Positions 42,235-50,471 of a stretch of 64,000 bases of DNA are shown in pieces. A program made the translations under genes and the position numbers. The stretch is from Candidatus Flexifilum breve. Its GTDB lineage: Bacteria > Chloroflexota > Anaerolineae > Aggregatilineales > Phototrophicaceae. How positions within the stretch are numbered: the first letter of the stretch is position 1; each line of letters opens with the position of its first letter. Where the stretch lies: assembly GCA_016717205.1 (NCBI GenBank), contig JADKGC010000005.1, positions 310,001-374,000 on the forward strand, in the 5' to 3' direction. The notes below the pieces were generated by a model. It saw only the letters and a list, made by a program, of their open reading frames with translations, ran no database searches and was not told the DNA's origin.

Positions 42235-42915
42235 CTACGCCTTCTTTTTCTCTTTGCGGGCGTACATGCGTTCCAGATACGGGATGATCTCCGGCGTCTT
42301 GCAGTCGGTTTGTCCGTGGTCGACATAGACCTTGCCGATCTGCCGCGCGAGGGCTTCGACGCGGGCGCGCAGCGTTTCGTTACGCGCACCGACGCAGATC
42401 AGGAAGTTGTTCATGTTGTAACGCACGCGGTTTTTGGCTGTATGGATTTCGTTCTCCACGCGCTGCAAATACGGGTCGAAGAAACTGTCGGGCAGCGTCA
42501 TATCGTTGAGCGCCAGGTGATTGAGCAAGCCCCAACCCGCAGTTTCGATCCATTCGCCGTCCGCCGCCGTCCATTCGAGCATCTTGGGCATGATGAACTT
42601 GGTTTGCGCGACGACGCCCGCCAGATAATCGGTATCGGCGTAGTTGTTGAGAGCGCTCAGCCAGCGATCAATCTGTTCCTCGGTGATCTGCGCCGGGTCG
42701 ATGATCATGGTCGCCAGCGTGCGGGCGTCGTAGTTACCCGATTCCCACAACTGCACCGCCAGTGCGTGATCCTGCTTGATCTTCTTCTGCAAGGTTTTGA
42801 GATCGCTGGTCAGCACGCCGAAAAGTTCACCCTGGACGCCGTGCCGCATGTAAGTCTTGCGCGTCTGCGCAGTTCCCGCTTGTTCCAACGCTTGCATGAC
42901 TTCCGCAAAGTTCAT
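42235..42915 (-). CDS. DNA alkylation repair protein (AlkD-like HEAT fold)
   Basis: 226-residue all-helical protein of the DNA alkylation repair (AlkD) family. Family features: MRHGVQGELFGVLTSDLKTLQKKIKQDH at the start, then DARTLATMIIDPAQIT, NNYADTDYLAGVV and W-rich helices (MLEWTAADGEWIETAGWGLLNHLAL). AlkD-type enzymes remove bulky or positively charged alkylated bases without base flipping. The lysine-rich C-terminus (ARKEKKKA) could bind DNA. Neighbour of a YcaQ-like glycosylase on the same strand. Confidence 0.9.
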   Translation of the reverse strand: MNFAEVMQALEQAGTAQTRKTYMRHGVQGELFGVLTSDLKTLQKKIKQDHALAVQLWESGNYDARTLATMIIDPAQITEEQIDRWLSALNNYADTDYLAGVVAQTKFIMPKMLEWTAADGEWIETAGWGLLNHLALNDMTLPDSFFDPYLQRVENEIHTAKNRVRYNMNNFLICVGARNETLRARVEALARQIGKVYVDHGQTDCKTPEIIPYLERMYARKEKKKA

Positions 42916-43006
42916 CGCTCACCTCACCACTCAAACTCCGTTTACGAAAATAGCGGCCTCACTCGAAGGTTGAGGCTTGACGGTATGGGCTGTCTTTTGG
43001 CATTTT

Positions 43007-43110
43007 GCGGACGCGATAAATCGCGTCCCTACGAAAACCAACTTACTTTGGCGCGTGATGTTGGCTCCCCTCCCTGAATTCGGAGGCGTGGGGCCGGGGG
43101 TGGGGTCGGG
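43007..43110. repeat. GGACGC hairpin plus GAATTC palindrome
   Basis: GCGGACGCGATAAATCGCGTCC (43007-43038) followed by a GAATTC-family copy whose right arm is altered (GGAGGCGTGGGGCC, 43061-43109). Same order as at 21308-21405, so the two families travel together. Confidence 0.65.
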
Positions 43111-43113
43111 CCC

Positions 43114-44346
43114 TCATGCCTTAACCCCTTCCCAGCCCTTCGGAATGCGCTCGGTGTACGTGATCTGCTTGGCTTTGAGGAATGTGCCCAACTCCTCAAT
43201 CGCGCCTTTGACCGCGCGCACAGTGGCCTTGTTTTTGGGTGCGTCCGCTTCAGCATACACGGCATTGATGCGCAGCGTTTGACTTTTCTTGTCGTAAGTC
43301 GGGTCGATGCGCCCGATGAAGCGGTCGCCGTGCAGAATCGGCAGCACGTAGTAGCCGTATTCGCGCTTATCGGCGGGCACGTAGATTTCGATGCGGTAGT
43401 AGAAGTTCCACAGTTCTTCGGTGCGCTTGCGGTCGCAGATCAAATTGTCGAATGGAGAGAGGAGCACCGTGCGCCCGCGGAAATCGCCATCCTCGACTGC
43501 GCCCAACAGCGGCAGATCGGCGGTGTGCACGTACCACGTCCGCTTGTCACCGTCGACCTTGACGCGCTGCACCAAACCGTCGGTTTCGAGATCAGCCAGC
43601 ACGGCGGGTAGATCCGGGTAGCGCCCGCGAATGAAATGCACCTTGATCTGCTGCGGCGTGGCCGCGCCGAGCGCGCGAATCGCCCGCTGTGCCGCCGCAT
43701 ACGTCACCTGTCGCTCGTCCCATTCGTCTTTGGGCGTCCATTCGGGCAAAAAGCGTTCGGTCAAATCCCACACCTTTTGACCGCCCTTGCGTCCCGCCAC
43801 CATGATCGTGCCGGACGACCATAAAAAGTCGAGCATGCGGCTGACGTTGCGCCCGCTCGTCCACCCGCTCGACACCCAGCCTTCCGGATGCAAGCCATCC
43901 GCTTCGAGTTCACGCGAGAGACGCGCACCGTTTGCGGTGATATCTTTTAGGATGAAATCATGCAGCGCTTGATTCGTTTTCACCCACTGACGCACACTCT
44001 CTGACCAACCGTCGACGCCGGTACAGTAGTCGCGCATCCGCTTGTGATAGATGGGGAAGTCCTCGGTCAGCACAATCGAGGCGACGTGCGCCCAATATTC
44101 GAACAGCGCCCGGTCTTCCCACTGCAATTTGTCGAGGAGTTTGAGGTCATACGCGCCGACCCGGCTGAAGACCACCAGTGTATGCGAGCGCGCCACTGCG
44201 CTGATCGGGTCAAGCTGCAAGCAGCCGAGGTTGCGGGCGACGCCGAGAATGCCCTCGGCAGTGGCGGGGGGACGGTCAGCATCAAGGTGTTGGCGGCGGA
44301 TCGCCAACCGCCGCACGGTTTCGGGCGTGATGGTACGCAGAGTCAT
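43114..44346 (-). CDS. YcaQ/AlkZ-like winged-helix DNA glycosylase
   Basis: 410-residue member of the HTH_42 (YcaQ/AlkZ) family. The N-terminal signature is LGCLQLDPISAVARSHTLVVFSRVGAYDL. Helical winged-helix modules follow, including TPQQIKVHFIRGRYPDLPAVLADLETDGLVQ and the C-terminal LLSPFDNLICDRKRTEELWNFYYRIEIYVPADKREYGYYVLPILHGDRFIGRID. YcaQ and AlkZ unhook DNA interstrand crosslinks as base excision glycosylases. Adjacent to an AlkD-like gene on the same strand. Confidence 0.9.
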   Translation of the reverse strand: MTLRTITPETVRRLAIRRQHLDADRPPATAEGILGVARNLGCLQLDPISAVARSHTLVVFSRVGAYDLKLLDKLQWEDRALFEYWAHVASIVLTEDFPIYHKRMRDYCTGVDGWSESVRQWVKTNQALHDFILKDITANGARLSRELEADGLHPEGWVSSGWTSGRNVSRMLDFLWSSGTIMVAGRKGGQKVWDLTERFLPEWTPKDEWDERQVTYAAAQRAIRALGAATPQQIKVHFIRGRYPDLPAVLADLETDGLVQRVKVDGDKRTWYVHTADLPLLGAVEDGDFRGRTVLLSPFDNLICDRKRTEELWNFYYRIEIYVPADKREYGYYVLPILHGDRFIGRIDPTYDKKSQTLRINAVYAEADAPKNKATVRAVKGAIEELGTFLKAKQITYTERIPKGWEGVKA

Positions 44347-44372
44347 ACGGTGTCTCCGGCCTCACCTCAGCA

Positions 44373-44476
44373 CCCCACCCCAGGCCCCTCCCCGAATTCA
44401 GGGAGGGGAGCCTGCCGACTCGCCATGCCGCCCCTCTCCCCGCTTGCGTGGGAGAGGGGTTGGGGGTGAGGGGTAA
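44373..44476. repeat. GAATTC palindrome and GC hairpin repeat
   Basis: Inverted-orientation GAATTC copy (44373-44413) and a CCCCTCTCCCCGCTTGCGTGGGAGAGGGG copy (44431-44459). The second copy is the intact version of the site into which the IS4 element at 50472 inserted (shared ACGCAAGC core on the opposite strand). Confidence 0.7.
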
Positions 44477-44585
44477 TCCCCTCAAACTGCACCGGTGCAC
44501 GCCCCAATCTCAGGACGCAAGAGGTGAGGCAAATTGTTTGGAAGCAATACGGAGAGGATATCAAAATTCGCACAAATGTGCAACT

Positions 44586-45869
44586 TTATTGATAGAGCGG
44601 AATCCGAAAGCCGAAGATACTCCCGACCTTATACACGCTGTTCCACACGAGGTCGCCGCGATGCCGCGCCACGATCTTGCGCACGAGGTACAGTCCGAGG
44701 CCGTTGCCCTCAATGCCGCGCGCTTCGCTCATTTTGATGCGGGAGAAGGGCTCAAAGAGGCGGGCTTGTTCGCCATCCGGCACACCGAAGCCGTTGTCCT
44801 CAATTTCGATCTGCCCGTACCCCTCGGTGATCAGCAGGCGCGCGCTGATGCGGCCCCGTTCCGGCGTGTACTTGATGGCGTTATCCAGCAGATTGTTGAT
44901 CGCCTCGCGGAGCTGCCCCTGATCGCCCGTCACATACACCGGGTCGGAGGGAATGCTCAACGTAAGCTGCTGATTCTTGTCACGGCACTCGTCATAGTGC
45001 TCGTCAACGGCCGTCTGGAGCACCATCCCCAACGCGACGATATCCTCCGGCAGAGACGTGTCCGTCTCCAACCGTTCGACCGCGAGGATGTCCGCGGACA
45101 TGCGATCAATGCGCCCGACGGACTTACGAATCGTGCGGACGGCGTTCCGATGATGCTCGGTCATGTACGGCTCAAGGTCTTGATTGAGCAGATCCATGTA
45201 CGAGTAGATGATCGCCAGCGGGCTGCGCACATCATGCGCCACCACGCGGATCATGTCGGTTTTGAGCTGTTCAAGCGCGCTCAGTTCGTGATACAGCCGC
45301 TGGAGTTCGCCGAGCTGCCGCTGCGACTGCTCGTACAACCGGGCGTTCTCGGTCGCGCTGGCGCTGCGCGCCGCCAGCAGACTCGTAAACTCGAAGACTT
45401 GCGGTGTGAAATCATCCGGCGCGTCGGTTTCCATGTTGAGCAGGCCGATGATTTTGTGATGGGCCAGCAGGGGCAGCACCATCTGCGCGCGCGTTGACGG
45501 GATGACCGCCGCATACTCGGCATCGAGGCTGACATCGGGCACATATTCGGCGCTGGCCTGCCGCAGCGCCCGCGCGGGCACGCCGATCTCCGGCAGCAGC
45601 GGCAGTTCCGTGTAGCCGCCAAACCCGCGGCTAAGCGTCACCTCTCCGTTGTCGTCCAAGAGGGCGATGCAGCCGGACTGGGCGCGGCTGACAATCTGCG
45701 CGGCGTGCAGCGCGATCTGCAAAACCGAGTTCAATTCGAGCGCGTGATTGAGTTCAGCATCGACTTCCTGCAGGACAGCGAAGAAATCAATGCGCTGGTT
45801 AAGCAGCGCGAGCGCCGCGGAATCGCTCAGGGAGTCGTCGGGTTGGATGGCAGGGACGGGGGACGGCAT
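44586..45869 (-). CDS. GAF-domain sensor histidine kinase
   Basis: 427-residue cytosolic histidine kinase. A GAF domain (about 35-175) is followed by a coiled linker. The H-box is RVVAHDVRSPLAIIYS with phospho-acceptor His212. The ATPase domain has N-box REAINNLLDNAIKYTPERG and G-boxes (DNGFGVPDGE, GNGLGLYLVRKI). It has no transmembrane helix, so it senses a cytoplasmic signal, and no receiver or response regulator gene is adjacent. Ends in an ordinary C-terminus FGFRIPLYQ. Confidence 0.93.
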   Translation of the reverse strand: MPSPVPAIQPDDSLSDSAALALLNQRIDFFAVLQEVDAELNHALELNSVLQIALHAAQIVSRAQSGCIALLDDNGEVTLSRGFGGYTELPLLPEIGVPARALRQASAEYVPDVSLDAEYAAVIPSTRAQMVLPLLAHHKIIGLLNMETDAPDDFTPQVFEFTSLLAARSASATENARLYEQSQRQLGELQRLYHELSALEQLKTDMIRVVAHDVRSPLAIIYSYMDLLNQDLEPYMTEHHRNAVRTIRKSVGRIDRMSADILAVERLETDTSLPEDIVALGMVLQTAVDEHYDECRDKNQQLTLSIPSDPVYVTGDQGQLREAINNLLDNAIKYTPERGRISARLLITEGYGQIEIEDNGFGVPDGEQARLFEPFSRIKMSEARGIEGNGLGLYLVRKIVARHRGDLVWNSVYKVGSIFGFRIPLYQ

Positions 45870-45986
45870 ACGGACTCTACTTGATACTAACCAAATTCCT
45901 ACGCCGCGATCCTAACACGAAAGCCACCGGAAGTAATGTTCACAAATGTCTGAAGATTGTTAGGTTTTGCGGAAGGGCAGATTTAA

Positions 45987-46082
45987 CCTCACCCCCGGCC
46001 CCTCTCCTAGAGGAGAGGGGAGAAAAGAGGCTTTTTCCGTCTCCCCTCCCTGAATTCGGGGAGGGGCTGGGGGTGGGGTCAG
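45987..46082. repeat. GC hairpin and GAATTC palindrome
   Basis: A CCCCTCTCC-TAGA-GGAGAGGGG hairpin (45996-46020) and a full GAATTC palindrome (46041-46080) in the gap between histidine kinase and secreted glycosidase-like genes. Confidence 0.7.
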
Positions 46083-46124
46083 AATATCTGCGTACCGGAC
46101 AACCCTGTTACGGGGTGAGGTTAC

Positions 46125-47576
46125 TCAGCCAGCGCCGCGCAGCGAGCCGATGGCGTCGCACGCGGGGCACGAGCCGTCCGGTCGGATGATGGCGTAGCCG
46201 CCCTGCGGGTCACCATCGACGAAGCGCGTGAAATTGACGTTGAACACAATGATCAGGCGCGTTTGCACGTCGCTGGTCTCCGCGGCGATCTGGATCGCGT
46301 CGCGCAGCCAGTCGGCCTGCTCCTGCACGCTCGTGTTCGCGCCCCACGCGAAGCCGCCCGGGAGTTCACCGTAACCATCCGGCGACAGGTAGCCCATTTC
46401 ACTGAAGCAGAACTGGGTCGGCGTGCTGCGGAACGGGAACGAGGCGCGCTGGAGCATCAATGGGAAGTAGTAGGTCGGGTAGTCACCGCGTGGGTCGCCG
46501 CCCTGCTGGTTCGGCGGGATGATGCCTTCGTTGTAGTGGATGCCGATGCAGTCGGCGAAATTCGCCGCGCCCGCATTCGCCATGCCGAGGTAGTAGCGAT
46601 CATCGTTCCACACGCGATCCAGCCCGAACGCGCCTTCCGCGCCCGTCGGCGAGGGCGCACCCGTCACCACGAGGATCGACGGATCGACGGCCTTGATCGC
46701 GTCATGCGCTTGGCGCAGCAGTTCGACATACTGGCGGGGATCGATCTGCCCCTGCGGCCATTCACGGTCGAGGTTCATTTCGTTCCACACCTGAATCGCA
46801 TCTGGCTGGAGCGCGGCGATGCGCCCGACGAAATCGGCGTACTGCGGATAGTAGGCATCGCCCTGCGCCGCGAGTTCGTCTTTCAAGCCCTTGATGCTGA
46901 GGAAGGCGAAGAAGCCCTGCTCATGCGACCAGTTGATGCGATCGCGCGCTACGTTGATCAGCGAGTCGTCGCCGATCACATAGGGGATCTGCCACTTCAT
47001 CCAAGTCATGCCCGCCGCGCGCATGAGTTCGGCGGCGCTTTCGTCGAAGTCATCCATCTGCCCGCCGACCGGGATCGGCAGTTCGTTGACGACGTTCGGA
47101 CGCGGGACAATCGTCGGCTCTTGCGGCTGCTGCGGTTCCACAACCTGTGGCTCGACAGTTGGTGCAGCGATGATCGGCGCGGTGCTGCCATCGAGGCGCA
47201 CGAGCTGGTTGGCTACGCGCAGCGGCCCGACCACGTCAAACTGTTCGGTGAAATCGGTCAGAATCACGTGCAGGCGCAGGTTGTACACGCCATCCGGGAC
47301 GACCGTCGTGTCCCACCGCGCGATCACGCTGCCCGTGCCCGGGTTGCGCGACGGCAAGGTAATCGGCGTCCACAGCGCCGAGTCAACGGGCTGCGCGTAA
47401 TCCGCGACTTCGAGATAGTAGCTTTGCAAGTTGGGCAGGTTGACCGTGCCGAACACATCGACCGCACCCGCGAGGTCATAGACCGCATACGGGAAATCAA
47501 TGCTGACCGTCGCGTCTTGCGCGGCGACTGGCGCGACCATAATCAGCACCAGCAGCAGAATAAACCATCGACGCAT
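46125..47576 (-). CDS. Secreted glycoside-hydrolase-like protein (clan GH-A-type barrel)
   Basis: 483-residue exported protein. Signal peptide MRRWFILLLVLIMVAPVAAQ. An N-terminal Ig-like domain (about 21-125) ends in WDTTVVPDGVYNLRL. A proline/glutamine linker (130-165) precedes the barrel (about 170-483). Two candidate catalytic Glu sit where clan GH-A enzymes have them: Glu266 in QVWNEMN (acid/base, end of strand 4) and Glu393 in CFSEMGY (nucleophile, strand 7). The exact family and substrate are unclear. The same Ig-like domain opens the next gene (47690-48871). Confidence 0.82.
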   Translation of the reverse strand: MRRWFILLLVLIMVAPVAAQDATVSIDFPYAVYDLAGAVDVFGTVNLPNLQSYYLEVADYAQPVDSALWTPITLPSRNPGTGSVIARWDTTVVPDGVYNLRLHVILTDFTEQFDVVGPLRVANQLVRLDGSTAPIIAAPTVEPQVVEPQQPQEPTIVPRPNVVNELPIPVGGQMDDFDESAAELMRAAGMTWMKWQIPYVIGDDSLINVARDRINWSHEQGFFAFLSIKGLKDELAAQGDAYYPQYADFVGRIAALQPDAIQVWNEMNLDREWPQGQIDPRQYVELLRQAHDAIKAVDPSILVVTGAPSPTGAEGAFGLDRVWNDDRYYLGMANAGAANFADCIGIHYNEGIIPPNQQGGDPRGDYPTYYFPLMLQRASFPFRSTPTQFCFSEMGYLSPDGYGELPGGFAWGANTSVQEQADWLRDAIQIAAETSDVQTRLIIVFNVNFTRFVDGDPQGGYAIIRPDGSCPACDAIGSLRGAG

Positions 47577-47594
47577 ATAAGCTCCTCAAGAAAA

Positions 47595-47683
47595 GTGAAG
47601 GACTCAGGACTGAGGGCCGAGGACTGAGTAAATTTCACTTGTCCTCTGACCCACTCAGTCCTCAGTCCTGTAGACTCAGTCCT
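47595..47683. repeat. ACTCAGTCCT-type inverted repeat
   Basis: AGGACTGAGGGCCGAGGACTGAGT on the left and ACTCAGTCCTCAGTCCT on the right form a long imperfect hairpin (AGGACTGAG / CTCAGTCCT). Low GC relative to neighbours. Similar in design to the ACTGTGAACTG elements at 12404 and 14359, but with a different sequence. Confidence 0.6.
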
Positions 47684-47689
47684 AATGAT

Positions 47690-48871
47690 TTACGGGCACG
47701 AACCCTTTTGCAGGACGTATTCGACCACGCGCTGCTGATCCGTTTCGTTGTTTTCCGGAATGGCGTTCGACGGGTCGATGATCAACGTGATGCGGTGGGT
47801 TTCGTTGTACCACGTGCTGACCGTCAGCGGCATGACGACGCGGAAGGTCTGGCCGGGCGACAGAATCGGGAAGCCGCCGATGGTCGTACCCTGCGTCGAG
47901 CCATCTGCCGCGCGGACATCGACGAGCGAGACCGTGCCGCTGGCGCTGCTGGCCGTCGAGCCGAGGTTCGCCACGTCAAAGCCGACGTTGAACGTCTGAC
48001 CGCAGGTCGGCGTCGCCGGTTCGAGCACGACGATGCCCGCGACAAGGTTCGCGCTGCTGGTCGGCGTGGCCGTGAACGGAACTGGCGTCGGAACCGGGGT
48101 CGCGGGCGGGGGCGGAGGCTGCACGCGTGGCAGACCGCCCGTATTCCCGCTCACCGTGACGATGCTCGGTGCGACCCACCCGGTGCTGCCATTGGGCAGG
48201 CGAACGTTGTACCAGCCAGAGCCGGTGGTCGAAATGCCGACGATATCCAGCACCGTACCCTGCGTCAGCGTCACGATGATGTTGTAGTTCGTGCCATCGC
48301 CCTGCCGGACGTTGCCGGTCGGGGTGCTGATGGTGACGCGGGGCGTCGGGTCTTCGGTCGGGATCGCGGTTGGCTGCGGCGGGGTCGTCGGCTGGACAAC
48401 CTGCGGTACGGGTGTGTTCGTCGGCAGCACCACCGGGGCGAACGGCGGTGGCGTGTTTTCGAGCCGCACCGGGCCGACCGCATCGGTGATCGCCGTGCCC
48501 CCGGTCACATTGACCGTCAGGCGCAGTTCATAGATGCCATCGGGAACCACCGAGGTATCCCACACGGCGAGCACATCATCCTGCACGGCGGCGGCATTCG
48601 GCAGCGAGGCCGGGAACCAGACTTCACGCCCCGCGGGGGGTTGGAGCTGTTCGTCCAACGGACGGAATTCAATGAAGAAGTTGGCCATATTGGGGACATT
48701 GGCCGACCCGCGAATTTCAAATTCGCCACGCAGCACATAGACCGGCGGTGGCCACGTAATTTGCGCATTGGGGTTGTCTTGGGCTGGATCGCTTTGCGCG
48801 CTGATCGGGATACCGACCGCCGCAACGATCAGCGCCAGCACCAGCAAAAGCAGTCGCTTTTTCGTCATCAC
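47690..48871 (-). CDS. Secreted SH3-domain and CARDB-domain protein
   Basis: 393-residue exported protein. Signal peptide MMTKKRLLLLVLALIVAAVGIPISAQ. An Ig-like domain (about 32-140) ends VWDTSVVPDGIYELRL, homologous to that in the glycosidase-like neighbour. A Pro/Thr-rich linker precedes a bacterial SH3 domain (VRQGDGTNYNIIVTLTQG, GWYNVRLPNGSTGWV, about 190-245). A second proline linker leads to a CARDB-like domain (about 285-393) with FNVGFDVANLGS and NAIPENNETDQQ. Probably a cell-envelope scaffold or wall-binding protein. Same strand as the GH-like gene, 113 bp upstream. Confidence 0.88.
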   Translation of the reverse strand: MMTKKRLLLLVLALIVAAVGIPISAQSDPAQDNPNAQITWPPPVYVLRGEFEIRGSANVPNMANFFIEFRPLDEQLQPPAGREVWFPASLPNAAAVQDDVLAVWDTSVVPDGIYELRLTVNVTGGTAITDAVGPVRLENTPPPFAPVVLPTNTPVPQVVQPTTPPQPTAIPTEDPTPRVTISTPTGNVRQGDGTNYNIIVTLTQGTVLDIVGISTTGSGWYNVRLPNGSTGWVAPSIVTVSGNTGGLPRVQPPPPPATPVPTPVPFTATPTSSANLVAGIVVLEPATPTCGQTFNVGFDVANLGSTASSASGTVSLVDVRAADGSTQGTTIGGFPILSPGQTFRVVMPLTVSTWYNETHRITLIIDPSNAIPENNETDQQRVVEYVLQKGSCP

Positions 48872-48973
48872 ACAATAACCTCTCGTGCATAACCGTCACA
48901 CTTTCCATTGTAGCGAATCTAACGGGAAAGTTGCGAACGCTTACCCCACGGGAGCTGTACGCTGCCTGAGCTT

Positions 48974-49816
48974 TTAGTCCCGTTGGAGCGCCCATGCGGT
49001 CAGGCGCAGCGCCACCAGCGTGATCAGGATCGGCGCGATCAGCGGGAGGATGGTCTCGACGAACAGGCGCAGCGCCGGGTCGAGCGGCAGCAGGCGCAGC
49101 AAGTTAAGGGCGAAGAAATAACCGCTGGCGAGCAGCACCGTGCCGACAATCGCGGGAATGCGCGCCCACAGCGTTGCGCCCATCAGCAGACCGAGCGCCC
49201 CGACCATGATCGGCTCCAGAAACACGCGAATCAACGCGGCGCACTGCGCAAGGATGAGCGCCCCGCGCATCAATATCGGGTTGTCTTCCAGCGAGAACAC
49301 GACATCATATTGGATGATGAGCAGCGGCATGCTGAACAGCACCACCGCCAACCAGATCAAGCCGAGGTTTTCGATTTGCCGCCAGATGACCGCGGCGAGT
49401 TTGCTGTAGAGCACCTGCATGAGCGGGCGCGGGATGATCAGCAGGAGGGGCAGAGTTTCGTTGCGGCGTTCGCTGACAATGCTCGTGGTGCTCATGATGG
49501 CGACGCTCGCCAGCACCTGCAAATAGATGAGCGCGGCGGCGGGCAGCAGCACCAACGACACGGTCACCGTGGGCATGAGCACGGTGAATAGCAGCGGCAG
49601 GACATACGACACGGCGACGAAGGCCGCTTGCAGCGTAAACAGGCGCACGATCAAGCCCAGGTCGGGCAGCAGCGTCTTCCAATAGGGGCCGAGATGTCGA
49701 CGCACAATCGGATTGTTGCGCCGCGCCCATTCGGGATACTGCTGATCGATGTCGGTGTTCTGCACGATGATGGGGATACTTCGTGCCGCCTTGTCTCTCA
49801 GCACGCGCTGTGCCAT
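48974..49816 (-). CDS. ABC-2-type permease-like membrane protein
   Basis: 280-residue integral membrane protein. A charged N-terminal lead (about 1-55) is followed by about seven hydrophobic helices (for example AFVAVSYVLPLLFTVLMPTVTVSLVLLP). The cytosolic text SIVSERRNETLPLLLIIPRPLMQVLYSKLAAVIWRQ resembles ABC-2 exporter permeases. No ATPase gene is adjacent. ATG 49816 follows GGAAAGGGC; a longer frame to 49867 lacks a site. Substrate unknown. Confidence 0.8.
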   Translation of the reverse strand: MAQRVLRDKAARSIPIIVQNTDIDQQYPEWARRNNPIVRRHLGPYWKTLLPDLGLIVRLFTLQAAFVAVSYVLPLLFTVLMPTVTVSLVLLPAAALIYLQVLASVAIMSTTSIVSERRNETLPLLLIIPRPLMQVLYSKLAAVIWRQIENLGLIWLAVVLFSMPLLIIQYDVVFSLEDNPILMRGALILAQCAALIRVFLEPIMVGALGLLMGATLWARIPAIVGTVLLASGYFFALNLLRLLPLDPALRLFVETILPLIAPILITLVALRLTAWALQRD

Positions 49817-50055
49817 ATGCGCCCTTTCCGTTGCGTTCGTATCCATATAATAACCGCAAATGGGCACAAAAGTTCAAGTGGGTGATGCGCCGTTAGCGAT
49901 TAGCGGTTAGCTCACAGCGAAAAACAGCGGACGGCGGGACGTGGCTGAGGGTGTTGGAAGAGACCAGAGTCCGATCCCATCCCCGAATTAAGTTGAGGAC
50001 AGAACACTTTTAACAAGCGAACGCTTGCAGGGACGCGCTTCTGCGCGTCCGTGGT

Positions 50056-50091
50056 CAGAGGACACCGCGATCATGATCGCGGTGTCCTCTG
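50056..50091. other. 36-bp perfect palindrome
   Basis: A perfect inverted repeat without a loop (CAGAGGACACCGCGATCA / TGATCGCGGTGTCCTCTG) lies 26 bp after the small membrane protein stop. On the minus strand no T-run follows, so it is not a standard terminator. Could be a protein-binding site or a repeat end. Confidence 0.75.
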
Positions 50092-50117
50092 TATTCGCTG
50101 TGGTTCGAATCTTTTCG

Positions 50118-50348
50118 TTACAGGCCGAGTTTGCTCTCGTAGAGTGTGCGGTGCTTGACCGCTTCGCCGAACACGGACACGCCCGCGTTGAACAGGATCA
50201 AGCCAACCAAGCCGAACAGGAACCACACCACCGTCGACTTGCGCCGCGATTTCAACACAATCGCCTGACCGATCACCGAAATGCCCGCGCCGATGAGCAG
50301 CAGCCCGCGTGGCGCGTTTTCGCTCCATTCCTGATAATGCTGATCCAT
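50118..50348 (-). CDS. Small two-helix membrane protein
   Basis: 76-residue protein MDQHYQEWSENAPRGLL... with two transmembrane helices (GLLLIGAGISVIGQAIVL and STVVWFLFGLVGLILFNAGVSV) joined by a basic loop KSRRK, and a charged C-terminus. No known domain. The gene has a GAGGG-like site upstream and codon use like its neighbours. It is flanked by a 36-bp palindrome downstream. Function unknown. Confidence 0.7.
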   Translation of the reverse strand: MDQHYQEWSENAPRGLLLIGAGISVIGQAIVLKSRRKSTVVWFLFGLVGLILFNAGVSVFGEAVKHRTLYESKLGL

Positions 50349-50471
50349 ATGCCCTCGCTCGGATAAGCCTCATTTCTAGCCCAAATCATAGCGAGTCTTG
50401 AACGTTTCCGCTATTCGTCACGCAGCGACTCGCTCTATCCCCTCACCCCCAACCCCTCTCCCACGCAAGCG

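Noticed and set aside
46263..48892. Long plus-strand open frames (454 and 417 residues)
   Set aside because: Both lie opposite genes with signal peptides and recognisable domains on the minus strand.
50056..50091. Terminator for the small membrane protein gene
   Set aside because: Perfect palindrome but no T-run on the minus strand; listed as a palindrome only.
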